Assembly (NCBI GenBank): GCA_030619435.1
Contig: JAUXBI010000050.1
Coordinates: 1-9,122, forward strand
Source of the DNA: Syntrophaceae bacterium
GTDB lineage: Bacteria; Desulfobacterota; Syntrophia; Syntrophales; UBA2210
DNA: 9,122 bases
Direction of reading: 5' to 3'
The stretch's first letter is position 1. Every line of letters begins with the position of its first letter. Shown piece by piece: positions 1 through 6,448 of the stretch. A program made the position numbers and the translations under genes. The notes below the pieces were generated by a model. It did not search any database and was not told the origin of the DNA. It saw only the letters and a program-made list of their open reading frames with translations.

Positions 1-142
1 CATGTTCCTCTATGCCGGTCGCTGGATTGACACCAAACTTAATACTGAGCCCAGTTTCATGTTAGGTCTTTTCATACTGGCCATATTCCTGTGTATCTGG
101 AGACTCTATGGAGAAGCGCTCATACACATGAAGAAACAGTAA
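1..142 (+). CDS. AtpZ/AtpI-family small membrane protein, 3' end only
   Basis: Only the last 46 codons are in the window, read in frame from base 2 to the TAA at 140-142; the 5' part lies upstream. The visible protein has a G-R-W-I-D-T-K-L-N-T-E-P stretch followed by one hydrophobic segment (about residues 19-33 of the visible part) and a short basic tail ending KKQ. Small glycine/aspartate-rich proteins with a 'G-x-W-[IL]-D-x-x-L-x-T-x-P' loop between two membrane helices are typical of the AtpZ/AtpI family (putative F0F1-ATPase accessory or Mg2+/Ca2+ transport subunit), and this is the reason for the call. In many genomes the gene precedes the atp operon. Here it is instead the last gene before a strong terminator. 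The first helix is outside the window, so the assignment is moderate. It could be another two-helix inner-membrane protein. Confidence 0.55.
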   Translation, partial: MFLYAGRWIDTKLNTEPSFMLGLFILAIFLCIWRLYGEALIHMKKQ

Positions 143-171
143 GAATAACCTCTCCTTATTATACCCCACAA

Positions 172-211
172 ATAACCCCCCGTCTCTGCCAGAGACGGGG
201 GGTTATCTTTT
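172..211 (+). terminator. Strong intrinsic terminator
   Basis: A perfect 16-bp stem (172-187 pairing with 191-206) has six consecutive C-G pairs in its core and a 3-base loop GCC, followed by C and then a T4 run (208-211). It lies 30 bases after the stop of the upstream gene, on the same strand. The T-tract is on the plus side only, so it ends the transcript coming from the left and insulates yggS from it. Confidence 0.92.
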
Positions 212-289
212 GACAGTCAGAAAGAGCTGTTAACCCGTATCATTTTCAATTGGTTGTGATTCTGACCGGTATTCAAATAAAAAATACAC

Positions 290-319
290 TTGCATGTACC
301 CTGTTTTGTACAATACAAT
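290..319 (+). promoter_or_regulatory. Putative sigma70 promoter for yggS with internal inverted repeat
   Basis: A weak -35 (TTGCAT, 290-295) is separated by 18 bp from a good -10 (TACAAT, 314-319). A second overlapping TACAAT lies at 309-314. A 5-bp inverted repeat TGTAC-N8-GTACA (295-312) falls between the two boxes and overlaps the first TACAAT, so it is a candidate operator. The start codon of yggS is about 88 bases downstream of the -10. The -35 matches the consensus at only three of six positions, so this is a prediction from pattern only. Confidence 0.4.
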
Positions 320-406
320 ACGCAAGGAACGGGGAAGATTTGACCTGTACTTTACTGCCCAGCCCCGGTGCTGCCGATTTCGGTTTTAAACAGAAGGGAA
401 GGTACG

Positions 407-1099
407 ATGTCAGTTATAGAGGATAATATAAGAGAAATAAGGGAAAATATTGCCGAGGCGGCCATGAAGTCGGGGAGGAATCCTTCGGAAATACTCCTGA
501 TGGCTGTAACCAAAACTGTGGATGATGACAGGATATTGGAGGCCATAGAAGCCGGGGTGGATATAATGGGTGAGAATTATATTCAGGAGGCAAAGAGGAA
601 AATTGAAAAGATGGATGTGGATGTGAAATGGCATATGATAGGACATCTGCAGTCCAATAAGGCGAAATACGCGGTCAGACTTTTCGACATGGTTCATTCT
701 GTTGACCGGATGGGACTGGCTGCAGAGCTCGACAAGAGATCAGCGACTGCGGGGCGTATGACTGATATCCTTGTCGAGGTAAATGTGAGTGGCGAAGAAA
801 GCAAGAGCGGTATTTCCCTCGATGAGGCGCCGGACCTGATCAGGCAAATCTCGTTGCTTGACAATCTTTCGATTTGGGGACTTATGACGATGCCCCCCTG
901 GTTTGATGATCCTGAAGATGCCCGGCCTTACTTTGTGGCCCTGCGGGAGCTGAGAGATAAAATTATCGCGGAGAATATAAAGGGTGTCGAGATGCGCGAG
1001 CTTTCAATGGGGATGTCGGGTGATTACCGGGTTGCCGTAGAGGAGGGCGCGACTATAGTAAGGGTAGGGACTGCCATATTTGGCACACGGGTGTATTAG
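407..1099 (+). CDS. yggS: YggS/PROSC-family PLP-binding protein
   Basis: The 230-aa protein has the usual length of the YggS/YlmE/PLPBP family. These cytosolic proteins are alanine-racemase-like TIM barrels that bind pyridoxal 5'-phosphate without known catalysis and keep free PLP and amino/keto-acid pools balanced. Visible family motifs in order are LLMAVTK with the PLP lysine at K36, GENYIQEA, WHMIGHLQSNK, a VNVSGEESKSG loop, GLMTMPP, and near the C-terminus LSMGMSGDYRVAVEEG and VRVGTAIFGTR, which hold the phosphate. I chose the ATG at 407 because an AAGGGAAGG ribosome site ends four bases before it and the protein then begins at the normal family start. An in-frame GTG at 368 would add 13 residues and has no ribosome site. 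It is monocistronic here: a terminator lies upstream and the next gene is convergent. In many bacteria yggS/ylmE homologues sit near dcw genes, as here. Confidence 0.96.
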   Translation: MSVIEDNIREIRENIAEAAMKSGRNPSEILLMAVTKTVDDDRILEAIEAGVDIMGENYIQEAKRKIEKMDVDVKWHMIGHLQSNKAKYAVRLFDMVHSVDRMGLAAELDKRSATAGRMTDILVEVNVSGEESKSGISLDEAPDLIRQISLLDNLSIWGLMTMPPWFDDPEDARPYFVALRELRDKIIAENIKGVEMRELSMGMSGDYRVAVEEGATIVRVGTAIFGTRVY

Positions 1100-1130
1100 T
1101 TTCCGTCCGGAAATGGCCTCATCCAACATT

Positions 1131-1154
1131 AACCATTCAACATTAAAAATGGTT
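1131..1154. terminator. Weak hairpin between convergent genes, possible terminator
   Basis: AACCATT (1131-1137) pairs with AATGGTT (1148-1154) around a 10-base loop, abutting the TAA stop of the yhaM-like gene (1155-1157) and lying 31 bases past the yggS stop. On the plus strand it is followed by TTAATAG, a poor U-tract. A second small palindrome, TTTCCG-TC-CGGAAA, sits at 1100-1113 directly after the yggS stop. Together they may end transcription from both sides, but neither is GC-rich and the call is weak. Confidence 0.3.
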
Positions 1155-2120
1155 TTAATAGTCCTCAGGCCCCTGACCCCTGTATATGAATCTTTCGAGC
1201 AGCCTGTGATAGGGTGTCCAGCTTGATTCATTTCCGGAGTTGCTTATGAATTCCCCGAATGCATTCATTTTTGCGTCGAGATCATCGATAAAGTTTACAA
1301 TAAGGGCTTCTATCGTCTTGGGTCGTTTCGGGGACCCATATTCCAGGGTTCCATGGTGACTGAGGAGTATGTGCCGAAGCTCAAGCGCGAGCTGTTTCGG
1401 GAAATCTGCGATCTCGGTGATCTTCGCGTCCACAAGTTCCACGGCGATGACGATGTGTCCTATAAGCCATCCTTCATCAGTATAGTTCATAGAGCCTTTG
1501 AACGAGAGCTCGTGAATCTTTCCGATGTCATGCAGTATCCCACCCGTTATAATAAGGTCCCTGTTCGCCTGCTGATAATGATTTGCCACCAGATCGAGAA
1601 GCTGTGTTACGGACAGTGTATGTTCAAGAAGCCCGCCTATATACGCGTGGTGAAAACCTTTTGCTGCCGGAGCTTTCTGAAAGGAATCGGCTATCTCTTC
1701 ATCACTGAATATCAGCTCCAGCAGGGTCTTCAGATGCGGGTTGCCTATTGTGCCTATGATGCTCATGAGAGACTCAAACATTTCTGAGCTGTCCGATGCG
1801 GATGACGGCAGGTAATCAGCCGGGCTGACTGCCGGGTCATCGACGACGGTAATCTTTGAGATCGAGAGTTGTATCACATCTCTGAAGCTTACCGCGTAAG
1901 ACTGTATCAAAATTATATCCCCGGTCTGGAATATGTTATTCATCTCGGTTGCTCTTTCCCATACCCGCCCATCTACTTCGCCTGTCATATCTCTTAGTTT
2001 CAGATTCAGATATGGCTTTCCCTTTTGGGATATGGCCAGATTCTTTTCCATAACGAGAAATATATTGCTGACCTTGTCTCCCGCGCGTATATCTTTTACA
2101 TAGGTATCTTTTGAGTTCAA
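1155..2120 (-). CDS. YhaM-like 3'-5' exoribonuclease (OB fold + HD domain)
   Basis: The 321-aa protein matches the two-domain plan of YhaM/CbfI-type 3'-to-5' exoribonucleases. An N-terminal OB-fold, about residues 15-95, contains 'GKPYLNLKLRDMTGEVDGRVWE', which resembles nucleic-acid-binding OB strands. A metal-dependent HD hydrolase domain covers about residues 155-285. HD ligands visible are H167 (GGLLEHT), H197-D198 (GGILHDIGK), H222 (IGHI), H255-H256 (LSHHG) and D279/D280 (FIDDLDAK), so the active site appears intact. The enzyme should trim single-stranded RNA (and perhaps DNA) in the cytosol using Mn2+ or similar. The start is a TTG at 2120-2118, overlapping the fdhD stop as TTGA, with AGGCGGG (2134-2128) seven bases upstream. 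It is the last gene of the selB-fdhD operon and converges with yggS. The family is well known, but its pairing with selenoprotein/formate dehydrogenase genes is not explained by its function. RNA substrates here are unknown. Confidence 0.88.
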   Translation of the reverse strand: MNSKDTYVKDIRAGDKVSNIFLVMEKNLAISQKGKPYLNLKLRDMTGEVDGRVWERATEMNNIFQTGDIILIQSYAVSFRDVIQLSISKITVVDDPAVSPADYLPSSASDSSEMFESLMSIIGTIGNPHLKTLLELIFSDEEIADSFQKAPAAKGFHHAYIGGLLEHTLSVTQLLDLVANHYQQANRDLIITGGILHDIGKIHELSFKGSMNYTDEGWLIGHIVIAVELVDAKITEIADFPKQLALELRHILLSHHGTLEYGSPKRPKTIEALIVNFIDDLDAKMNAFGEFISNSGNESSWTPYHRLLERFIYRGQGPEDY

Positions 2121-2884
2121 AATCTTACCCGCCTTTCATTAGAATATATCTTTAATGATCCGTTTCTTACATGGCCTATGAGTGTTATTCCCGCGCCCCT
2201 TAAGATGCTTACGGCTTCAGAGGTTGGGACTGAATGGGAAATAACAATAGGGATGCCAATTGTCCAGACCTTTTCCGCAATTTCCGATGAGACTCTGCCG
2301 GTCTTGACTATAATCTTGTCGGAACAATCAATGCCATTCAGCAGAGTGTATCCTCCCAGCATGTCGATGGTGTTGTGTCTTCCAATATCGTCCCTTGAAA
2401 CAATGATCTTCTCCATATCCGCGAGGCCCGAACAGTGGGTGCCGTGCGTCATCTTGTGGAGCTGGGATAAGGACAGCAGTTCTTCCATGAATTCCACAGC
2501 CTTTTTTGCGGATATGGAAATATCGGAGGTGATGGTACTCTGAATCTTTCCCGGCCCCTTTCCTCTTGCGCCGCTGGACATGACGAATATCTCTGGAGAG
2601 ACCGGTTTTGAAATGACCCCATTTTTTATAAGGACATCAACCCTCGGTTTTCCGACGGATGTTGTTATCTTTTCTATGTCTTCCCGAACCCTGATGATGC
2701 CGGCAGACCGTAGAAATCCGGCAGCAAGTTCCTCAAGGTGGATTCCCGTGCAGGCAATAGTTACGACCTTCCGGTTGTTCAGGAATATTTCTACAGGCTC
2801 TTCTCTTATAACAGATTCGGAAATCCGGGAAGCCTTCCCCCCATTGTAAAAACCTATATCGATCTTTTCCGTGGGCGCTTTCAA
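2117..2884 (-). CDS. fdhD: FdhD-family formate dehydrogenase accessory protein, atypical cysteine loop
   Basis: This 255-aa protein belongs to the FdhD family, which transfers sulfur from a cysteine desulfurase (IscS in E. coli) to the Mo/W-bis-MGD cofactor before its insertion into formate dehydrogenase. Family features seen are HLEELAAGFLRSAGII (49-64), THGTHCSGLAD (146-156), DDIGRHNTID (165-174), KTGRVSSEIAEK (194-205), HSVPTSEAV (217-225) and a C-terminal G-H-V-R-N-G segment. The cofactor loop that usually reads C-G-x-C-G-K is S-G-A-R-G-K here (residues 104-109), so both canonical cysteines are absent. The nucleotides at 2560-2580 confirm this reading. Remaining cysteines are C45, C151 and C187. 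The rest is conserved and the frame is open, so it does not look like a pseudogene. The start is a TTG (2884-2882) overlapping the selB stop as TTGA. The position directly after selB fits maturation of a selenocysteine-type formate dehydrogenase. Confidence 0.9.
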   Translation of the reverse strand: MKAPTEKIDIGFYNGGKASRISESVIREEPVEIFLNNRKVVTIACTGIHLEELAAGFLRSAGIIRVREDIEKITTSVGKPRVDVLIKNGVISKPVSPEIFVMSSGARGKGPGKIQSTITSDISISAKKAVEFMEELLSLSQLHKMTHGTHCSGLADMEKIIVSRDDIGRHNTIDMLGGYTLLNGIDCSDKIIVKTGRVSSEIAEKVWTIGIPIVISHSVPTSEAVSILRGAGITLIGHVRNGSLKIYSNERRVRF

Positions 2885-4788
2885 TCTTCTTTCTCTCTCA
2901 GTATCCGGTGATCTTTTACCCGGATGGTAAGCTTCGTTTTATCAAAAAATTCCATTAGTGGAATTATAAACTTGCGCGACAGGCCCGTCATTTCCTTAAA
3001 GCTGGCGGGTGATGCCTTGCCGTCTCTAATAAGGAGTTCCCTGTAATCTTTTTTCAGTCTGTCGATGGACTCTTTGTAAAAATACAGATCTTCATTGACC
3101 CTGACAAGAGCTTTCGCGTTGGTCATGACAGCCAGGATATCGGTTACGGTCTTCCTTTCCTTCGAAAATTTTTCCATGGTTTCTTTTGTTGAGGGAGGCG
3201 TTAGCCCGGAATCCCGATAAATGCCGGCGATTTCTTCCCTGAGCCGCGCTTCTTCATCTTTCAGGTTGACTCTGTGCCCTTCGATCCGGACATTCTCCTT
3301 TTCCGCGACTATCTTTCCGTTGTCTTCCAGGTCTCTGATGGCCTTGTTGAACAGCCTGGGATCGAGGTAGCCCCCGAGAGTGGTTCTAAGTTCCTCTCTG
3401 GAAAGTCCTTCCTTCAAGGGATGTTTTTTATGATATGCCTCTACCGCAGACGTTACCCTGTCCTGAAAATCCCTGTATATTTTGGATGAGACAACCCTGC
3501 GTTCATCCCGATCCAGCAACAGGGCGTCCTTTTTTGACAGCATATTCTCAAGAATTTTTTCCTGCTCGCCGGGTGAAAGCCCTGTCCTTATCGAAAGGCT
3601 TAGGCTGGGAATGCCGTCGAGGCCGGTTCTTTCCAGTATTATGTCTGTCTTCTCCCGACCTGTTCCTCTGTGTAGTCTTTCTTCTTCTCCCGGCATTGTG
3701 TGTTTCCTGCGTTTTTTAGCGAGGGGATCTATTATCTCACCACCCCCTACAGTGGTGATTGGAGAATAACTCCTGATAGCAAACCGGTCTCCCGACATAG
3801 CCACCACGGGAGTTTTGGGGATTATCTGCGCGTATGTTTCTTCCCCGGGTTCGATCTTCTCCCTTTCGGGCAGTATGATTCTCGAAATCGTTTCGCTGGT
3901 TCCGGTATGGAATCTGACAAGAGTTCTGTTCTTCAGCTTTCTCCCGGCCCCGGCAAGATATTTCATGTGAATATCCAGACGACTTGATGCTTCAAATGTG
4001 GAGACGCGGGTGAGAACATATCCTCTCTCTATCGTTGTTCTGTTGGTTCCCTGAAGGTTGATGGCAGTTCTCTGTCCGACCTCTGCCACTTGGGATGCTT
4101 CGTTGTGAATCTGGATGCCCCTTATCTTTGCCTTTGCCCCGGAAGGCATGATTTCCACTGTATCGCCGACCTTTATCCTTCCAGATGCCAGCGTTCCGGT
4201 CACCACAGTGCCGAACCCCTTCATGGTGAATACCCTGTCTACCGGTAGTCTGAAGAGCCCGGAATCTGTCCGCTCATCCAAAGTGGAAATAATTTCGCCA
4301 AGTGCCGCAAGAAAGTTCGGGAGCCCGGCGCCTGTAATCGATGACAACGGAATTATCGGTGAGCTCTCCAGAAAGGTTCCCTCCAGGAAAGCTCTGATAT
4401 CTTCCTGTACAAGGGCCAGCCAGTCTTCATCAACCATGTCTGTCTTCGTGAGGGCCACAAGTCCCCTGTTTATGCCGAGAAGCTCACATATTTCCAGATG
4501 CTCCCGCGTCTGGGGCATTACGCCTTCGTCCGCCGCGATCACCATGACAACCAGATCTATTCCTCCGGCTCCGGCGACCATATTCTTCACGAATTTTTCA
4601 TGACCCGGGACATCCACTATCCCGATCTTCTGTCCATTCGCGAGGGTAAGCGGGGCAAACCCGAGCTCGATGGTAATCCCGCGTTCTTTTTCCTCTTTGA
4701 GCCTGTCGGTGTCTATGCCGGTCAGGGCCTTTATAAGCGCGGTTTTCCCATGATCGACATGTCCCGCTGTGCCTAAGATGATATTCAT
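2881..4788 (-). CDS. selB: Selenocysteine-specific translation elongation factor SelB
   Basis: SelB is a GTPase that brings Sec-tRNA to the ribosome at UGA codons followed by a SECIS hairpin. The 635-aa protein has the family length. In order it has a G domain with GHVDHGKT (9-16), the switch-I region [10 protein letters not shown] (about 35-44), DVPGHE (59-64), TKTD (114-117, the NKxD motif) and SSITGAG (149-155). Next come beta-barrel domains II/III ([19 protein letters not shown] from 182; GGGEIIDP near 348), then winged-helix domains from about 400. The last carries the typical [16 protein letters not shown] segment (601-616) that in homologues contacts SECIS RNA. I start at ATG 4788-4786 because the protein then begins directly at the [15 protein letters not shown] family start. 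The frame runs open 40 codons further upstream, but that extension is cysteine/arginine-rich and not family-like. AGGAGT (4807-4802) lies 13 bases upstream, a long spacing. It is first gene of the selB-fdhD-yhaM operon. No selenoprotein gene, selA or selC is in the window. Confidence 0.96.
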   Translation of the reverse strand: MNIILGTAGHVDHGKTALIKALTGIDTDRLKEEKERGITIELGFAPLTLANGQKIGIVDVPGHEKFVKNMVAGAGGIDLVVMVIAADEGVMPQTREHLEICELLGINRGLVALTKTDMVDEDWLALVQEDIRAFLEGTFLESSPIIPLSSITGAGLPNFLAALGEIISTLDERTDSGLFRLPVDRVFTMKGFGTVVTGTLASGRIKVGDTVEIMPSGAKAKIRGIQIHNEASQVAEVGQRTAINLQGTNRTTIERGYVLTRVSTFEASSRLDIHMKYLAGAGRKLKNRTLVRFHTGTSETISRIILPEREKIEPGEETYAQIIPKTPVVAMSGDRFAIRSYSPITTVGGGEIIDPLAKKRRKHTMPGEEERLHRGTGREKTDIILERTGLDGIPSLSLSIRTGLSPGEQEKILENMLSKKDALLLDRDERRVVSSKIYRDFQDRVTSAVEAYHKKHPLKEGLSREELRTTLGGYLDPRLFNKAIRDLEDNGKIVAEKENVRIEGHRVNLKDEEARLREEIAGIYRDSGLTPPSTKETMEKFSKERKTVTDILAVMTNAKALVRVNEDLYFYKESIDRLKKDYRELLIRDGKASPASFKEMTGLSRKFIIPLMEFFDKTKLTIRVKDHRILREKED

Positions 4789-4937
4789 ATTGCTGTCCGG
4801 TACTCCTGATTGTTGCCTGCACTTTCTTCCGCTTCTGCGCCTTCCGGGGCAATAGCAGAAACTCATGGTTTGTACAAGTGGATTATCTACCGGGTTTTGT
4901 AATATCATTGAGAGTATGCTATAGGGCTTCGCTTATT
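4789..4937. promoter_or_regulatory. Divergent selB / ruvX intergenic region
   Basis: This 149-bp gap must hold promoters for both directions. Toward selB (minus strand) I see TTGTAC (4877-4872) and TATTGC 17 bp on, a weak pair. Toward ruvX (plus) TTGTAA (4897-4902) and an extended -10, TGC-TATAGG (4917-4925), are 17 bp apart, but this would start transcription only a few bases before the ruvX ATG. Both are low-quality matches. An 8-bp palindrome TTGTACAA lies at 4870-4877, and the same word occurs at 306-313 in the yggS promoter region. No hairpin terminator or riboswitch-like fold was recognised. Confidence 0.3.
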
Positions 4938-5354
4938 ATGAGAGTATTAGGACTTGATTACGGAGAAAAGAGAATAGGGGTGGCAATCTGTGATGAGCTG
5001 GGTATGACTGCCAGGGGGATTGCCACCATTTCCAGGAAGTACTGGAAAAGGGATATTGAACAGATAGCGGGGCTTGTCAGCGAATATGATGTTGAGAAAA
5101 TAGTGATCGGTTATCCTGTAAGGCTGGACGGTACGGAGGGAATCCAGTGCGAGAAGGTAAACCGGTTCATTGATGTTCTTGAGGGGGGTGTTTCCGTACC
5201 TGTTGTGAAGTGGAATGAAGCACTTTCCACGAAAGAGGCTGAAAGCCTGCTTATAGAGGCGGACATGAATCGCAGAAAAAGGAGGGGAGTTGTTGACAAA
5301 CTTGCGGCTGCCATTATTCTCCAGGATTACCTGGATCACATGAGGAACAAGTAA
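4938..5354 (+). CDS. ruvX: RuvX/YqgF-family Holliday junction resolvase-like nuclease
   Basis: The 138-aa protein has the length and motifs of the YqgF/RuvX family: a compact RNase H-fold nuclease that in E. coli participates in 5' maturation of 16S rRNA and is also annotated as a putative Holliday junction resolvase. Seen are LGLDYGEKRIGVAICD (4-19) with acidic D7, IVIGYPVRLDGTEG (55-68), WNEALST (92-98) with E94, and GVVDKLAAAIILQDYLD (117-133) with D120. D7, E94 and D120 fit the three metal-binding acids. The usual 'DER' around the central Glu is N-E-A here. I start at ATG 4938 where the family begins; a frame extension of 20 codons upstream (ATG 4878) has no family similarity. The ribosome site is weak (AGGG, 4923-4926). 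mltG follows one base after the stop, so the two are certainly cotranscribed. Confidence 0.93.
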   Translation: MRVLGLDYGEKRIGVAICDELGMTARGIATISRKYWKRDIEQIAGLVSEYDVEKIVIGYPVRLDGTEGIQCEKVNRFIDVLEGGVSVPVVKWNEALSTKEAESLLIEADMNRRKRRGVVDKLAAAIILQDYLDHMRNK

Positions 5355-5355
5355 G

Positions 5356-6363
5356 ATGAACGGGATGAAATGGATTAAGATAATTGCGGTCATATGTATA
5401 GCCGTTGTGTCTTTGTCATGTATGATTTTCTGTAATTATGCCGGCAGCCCGATAGATTTTAAATACAGGGAATTTACAGTAGAGATACCCCGGGGCAGTA
5501 CTTTTTCCGCGACTGTCGACATACTGGAGGGAGCGGGACTGATCAGCCACAAAAGAAAGTTTTATCTCCTGGCGCTTTTAATGGATGCTCCGGAACATAT
5601 CAAACCGGGCGAATATGATTTGTGCAGCTCCATGACCCCTGTGGCCGTTTTAAACAAACTGGTACAGGGAAAAATCAAGGGGTATTTTGTTTTTATACCG
5701 GAGGGTTTTACGCTGCGCCGGATAGCGTCCCGTCTGGAAAATGCGGGCCTTGCCGACAGAGAGAAGTTTGTCGGACTAGCATCGGACAGCAGCCTGTTGT
5801 CAGTCCTTGGCATAAAGGGGGAAAGTGCTGAAGGTTATCTCTTTCCTGATACCTATAGATTCGATAAATTAATGAGGGAAGAGAGAATCATAAGATTTAT
5901 GGTAAAGCAGTTCAGGAAGCGTATAACGCCTGATATGCTGGAAAGGGCGGACGAGGTCCACCTTACGCCGGATGAGCTTGTGACCCTTGCCTCCATTATT
6001 GAAAAAGAGGGAGGCCCGAATGAGGAAAGAGCGCTGATATCGGCAGTTTTTCATAACAGATTAAAGAAAGGCATGAGACTCCAGAGCGATCCTACAGTCA
6101 TTTACGGTATCAAAGACTTTGATGGAAATCTCAGGAGGAGTGATCTCAGGAAGAAGACGCCTTACAACACATACACGATAAAGGGTTTGCCACCTGGCCC
6201 CATCTGTAATCCTGGTATGGAGGCGATTAAGGCTACCCTCTATCCGGCGTCTGTGGATTTCCTGTATTTTGTATCAAAGAACGATGGTTCCCACCAATTT
6301 TCATCCAACCTTAAAGACCACAACGCAGCAGTCTTAAAATATCAAATTAAAAGAAGAAAATAG
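5356..6363 (+). CDS. mltG: Endolytic murein transglycosylase MltG
   Basis: This 335-aa inner-membrane protein belongs to the YceG/MltG family, which cuts nascent glycan strands internally and leaves anhydro-muropeptide ends, helping to terminate peptidoglycan synthesis. A single N-terminal membrane anchor is at about residues 6-27. A LysM-like/beta domain follows (about 38-120, containing VEIPRGSTF and GEYDL), then the catalytic domain with GYLFPDTYRF (160-169) and LASIIEKEGG (211-220). The catalytic glutamate should be in IIEKE, E216 by comparison with the E. coli ASIVEKE motif. Further motifs are RLQSDPTVIYG (241-251), YNTYTIKGLPPGPICNPG (270-287) and YFVSKNDGSHQFS (304-316). GAGGAAC (5342-5348) is a good ribosome site for the ATG at 5356; a second Met is three residues on. 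It is tightly linked to ruvX, and the dcw promoter follows its stop within 13 bases with no terminator between, so read-through into mraZ is possible. Confidence 0.96.
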   Translation: MNGMKWIKIIAVICIAVVSLSCMIFCNYAGSPIDFKYREFTVEIPRGSTFSATVDILEGAGLISHKRKFYLLALLMDAPEHIKPGEYDLCSSMTPVAVLNKLVQGKIKGYFVFIPEGFTLRRIASRLENAGLADREKFVGLASDSSLLSVLGIKGESAEGYLFPDTYRFDKLMREERIIRFMVKQFRKRITPDMLERADEVHLTPDELVTLASIIEKEGGPNEERALISAVFHNRLKKGMRLQSDPTVIYGIKDFDGNLRRSDLRKKTPYNTYTIKGLPPGPICNPGMEAIKATLYPASVDFLYFVSKNDGSHQFSSNLKDHNAAVLKYQIKRRK

Positions 6364-6375
6364 CGGTTTTTTTCC

Positions 6376-6404
6376 TTGACAAACCCACAGGGTGTCTTTA
6401 TAGT
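6376..6404 (+). promoter_or_regulatory. Sigma70 promoter of the mraZ/dcw operon
   Basis: A perfect -35 TTGACA (6376-6381), exactly 17 bp spacer and -10 TATAGT (6399-6404, five of six consensus positions). Transcription should start near 6410-6412, just before the MraZ repeats and about 38 bases before the mraZ start codon. It is the best promoter in the window and fits the conserved arrangement of dcw operon promoters directly upstream of mraZ. Confidence 0.85.
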
Positions 6405-6412
6405 CCGACTTA

Positions 6413-6437
6413 GTGGAGCAAAGTGGATGATTGTGGA
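6413..6437 (+). promoter_or_regulatory. MraZ box: three GTGGA repeats with 10-bp period
   Basis: GTGGA occurs at 6413-6417, 6423-6427 and 6433-6437, each separated by 5 bp, so all repeats lie on the same helical face. MraZ proteins bind direct repeats of this kind in front of their own gene (in E. coli TGGGN repeats with 5-bp spacers; here the form is TGGAN). The array lies at or just after the expected transcription start, and its third repeat overlaps the GGAGG ribosome site of mraZ (6435-6439). Autoregulation by MraZ is the expected use. Confidence 0.88.
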
Positions 6438-6448
6438 GGTTTTTATCA

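Noticed and set aside
1353..1787. A 144-aa plus-strand frame inside the yhaM-like gene
   Set aside because: It is antisense to a gene with intact OB and HD motifs, has no recognisable domain, and is a shadow of that gene's codon pattern.
4598..4852. An 84-aa minus-strand frame overlapping the selB start
   Set aside because: It overlaps the SelB G domain in another frame; its Arg-rich composition is what a shifted reading of selB gives.
4789..4908. Extension of SelB by 40 residues upstream of the MNIILG start
   Set aside because: The extra part is Cys/Arg-rich without family similarity, has no ribosome site, and would place the GTPase P-loop abnormally far from the N-terminus.
5410..5424. 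Possible lipoprotein signal around Cys22 of MltG
   Set aside because: The residues before the cysteine (S-L-S) do not match a lipobox and there is no basic-hydrophobic-lipobox order; a plain membrane anchor, normal for MltG, explains it.
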